Source: Candidatus Atribacteria bacterium (GTDB taxonomy: Bacteria; Atribacterota; Atribacteria; Atribacterales; Atribacteraceae). From it: a stretch of DNA of 6,774 bases. The DNA lies in the NCBI GenBank assembly GCA_018056205.1, contig JAGPGC010000063.1, positions 1 to 6,774 of the forward strand, read 5' to 3'. The position numbers and the translations under genes were made by a program. Of this stretch, positions 6,463-6,774 are shown in pieces (the stretch's first letter is position 1; every line of letters starts with the position of its first letter). The notes below the pieces were generated by a model that did no database searches, was not told the DNA's origin, and saw only the letters and a program-made list of their open reading frames with translations.

Positions 6463-6507
6463 AAATTGGGCTCCTACAAAAAAATTTTCTAAGTAGGAGC
6501 CCAATTT
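6463..6507. terminator. Perfect 15-bp hairpin, probable bidirectional terminator
   Basis: AAATTGGGCTCCTAC (6463-6477) pairs exactly with GTAGGAGCCCAATTT (6493-6507) around a 15-nt A/T loop. On the minus strand the stem runs into six T, a classic intrinsic terminator for a gene coming from the right. On the plus strand the tail is only AATTTAAT, weaker, but the hairpin lies 35 nt after the oxidoreductase stop and could end that transcript too. Confidence 0.75.
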
Positions 6508-6774
6508 AATAGCAATTACCTTTATTGAACAAAATCCCAGGCTTATCGATTATGAAAAAATACTCTGGCTTTTAACAAATGGAATTATATCTTTTTTGGA
6601 ATATAACGACGGGAAAGCTTACCCTAAATTCAGTAAAAGAATAAAAAACCTTCATGCTGCTTAATAGTACCAAATGAGAATGAAAATACTTTTCTTTAAC
6701 CTTCATTGCTAAGAGTCCAACTGTCCTTTGGTTGAACGACGTGACAATCTCATCCATCAACCCACTCCGTCATT
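6508..6774. other. Spacer with no credible gene
   Basis: About 270 nt with nothing I would call a gene. A 62-codon minus-strand frame (6572-6760) has a family-less product rich in short hydrophobic runs. Its N-terminal half falls within the degenerate repeat at 6701-6774, so it is most likely fortuitous. A short direct repeat AACCTTCAT occurs at 6647-6655 and 6698-6706. Confidence 0.5.
6701..6774 (+). repeat. Degenerate dispersed intergenic repeat, cut by the window edge
   Basis: The stretch opens CTTCATTGCTAAGAGTCC and continues to GAACGACGTGACAATCTC (6734-6751). This closely resembles a repeat seen between genes in many environmental bacterial genomes, which opens GTCATTGCGAGGAG and closes GACGTGGCAATCTC (recalled, not searched). 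CCGTCATT at 6767-6774 looks like the start of a second unit about 65 nt on. The composition is less AT-rich than the rest of the spacer. Confidence 0.5.

Noticed and set aside
6572..6760. 62-codon minus-strand ORF
   Set aside because: No recognisable family; the first half falls inside the degenerate repeat, and the second half is AT-rich sequence with no domain pattern.
1..6774. CRISPR array, insertion sequence, tRNA or rRNA, defence genes
   Set aside because: No regularly spaced repeats, transposase motifs, cloverleaf or rRNA signatures, or nuclease/toxin genes were seen on either strand.

Overview
The window is AT-rich and reads as accessory carbohydrate metabolism from a free-living bacterium. 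A signal peptide on the binding protein, clear Shine-Dalgarno sites and intrinsic terminators show it is bacterial. The style (ROK regulator, CUT2 sugar transporter, MocA-type dehydrogenase, AT-rich spacers) would suit Atribacterota, Thermotogota or AT-rich Firmicutes. No marker gene is present, so the phylum is a guess.

Layout. At the left edge, on the minus strand, is the N-terminal 107 codons of a ROK-family repressor (1-322). A spacer (323-587) separates it from a plus-strand cluster. The spacer holds a good sigma-70-type promoter (TTGACA, 17 bp, TAATAT at 369-397) and, in the predicted leader, a two-part stem-loop at 424-479. The cluster encodes a complete CUT2 (ribose-type) ABC importer: a double-domain ATPase (588-2087), two different permeases (2050-3042 and 3035-3973) whose genes overlap, and, after a 102-nt gap, a secreted sugar-binding protein (4076-5023). 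A strong intrinsic terminator (5056-5100) closes this unit. After an AT-rich spacer comes a separately transcribed Gfo/Idh/MocA oxidoreductase (5408-6427). A perfect 15-bp hairpin (6463-6507) follows, then about 270 nt without a credible gene, ending in a degenerate copy of what looks like a dispersed intergenic repeat that runs off the window.

How it fits together (inference). The ROK protein probably senses a sugar or sugar phosphate and controls the divergent transporter operon. The importer brings in a monosaccharide or polyol, and the dehydrogenase oxidises it or a derivative. The substrate cannot be read from the sequence: by-eye comparison shows that several ribose-contacting residues of RbsB are not conserved in the binding protein. 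I see no defence, mobile or otherwise clearly novel system here. The points most worth a second look are the structured leader, the relic Shine-Dalgarno in the permease/binding-protein gap, the altered residues in the binding protein and dehydrogenase, and the repeat at the right edge.
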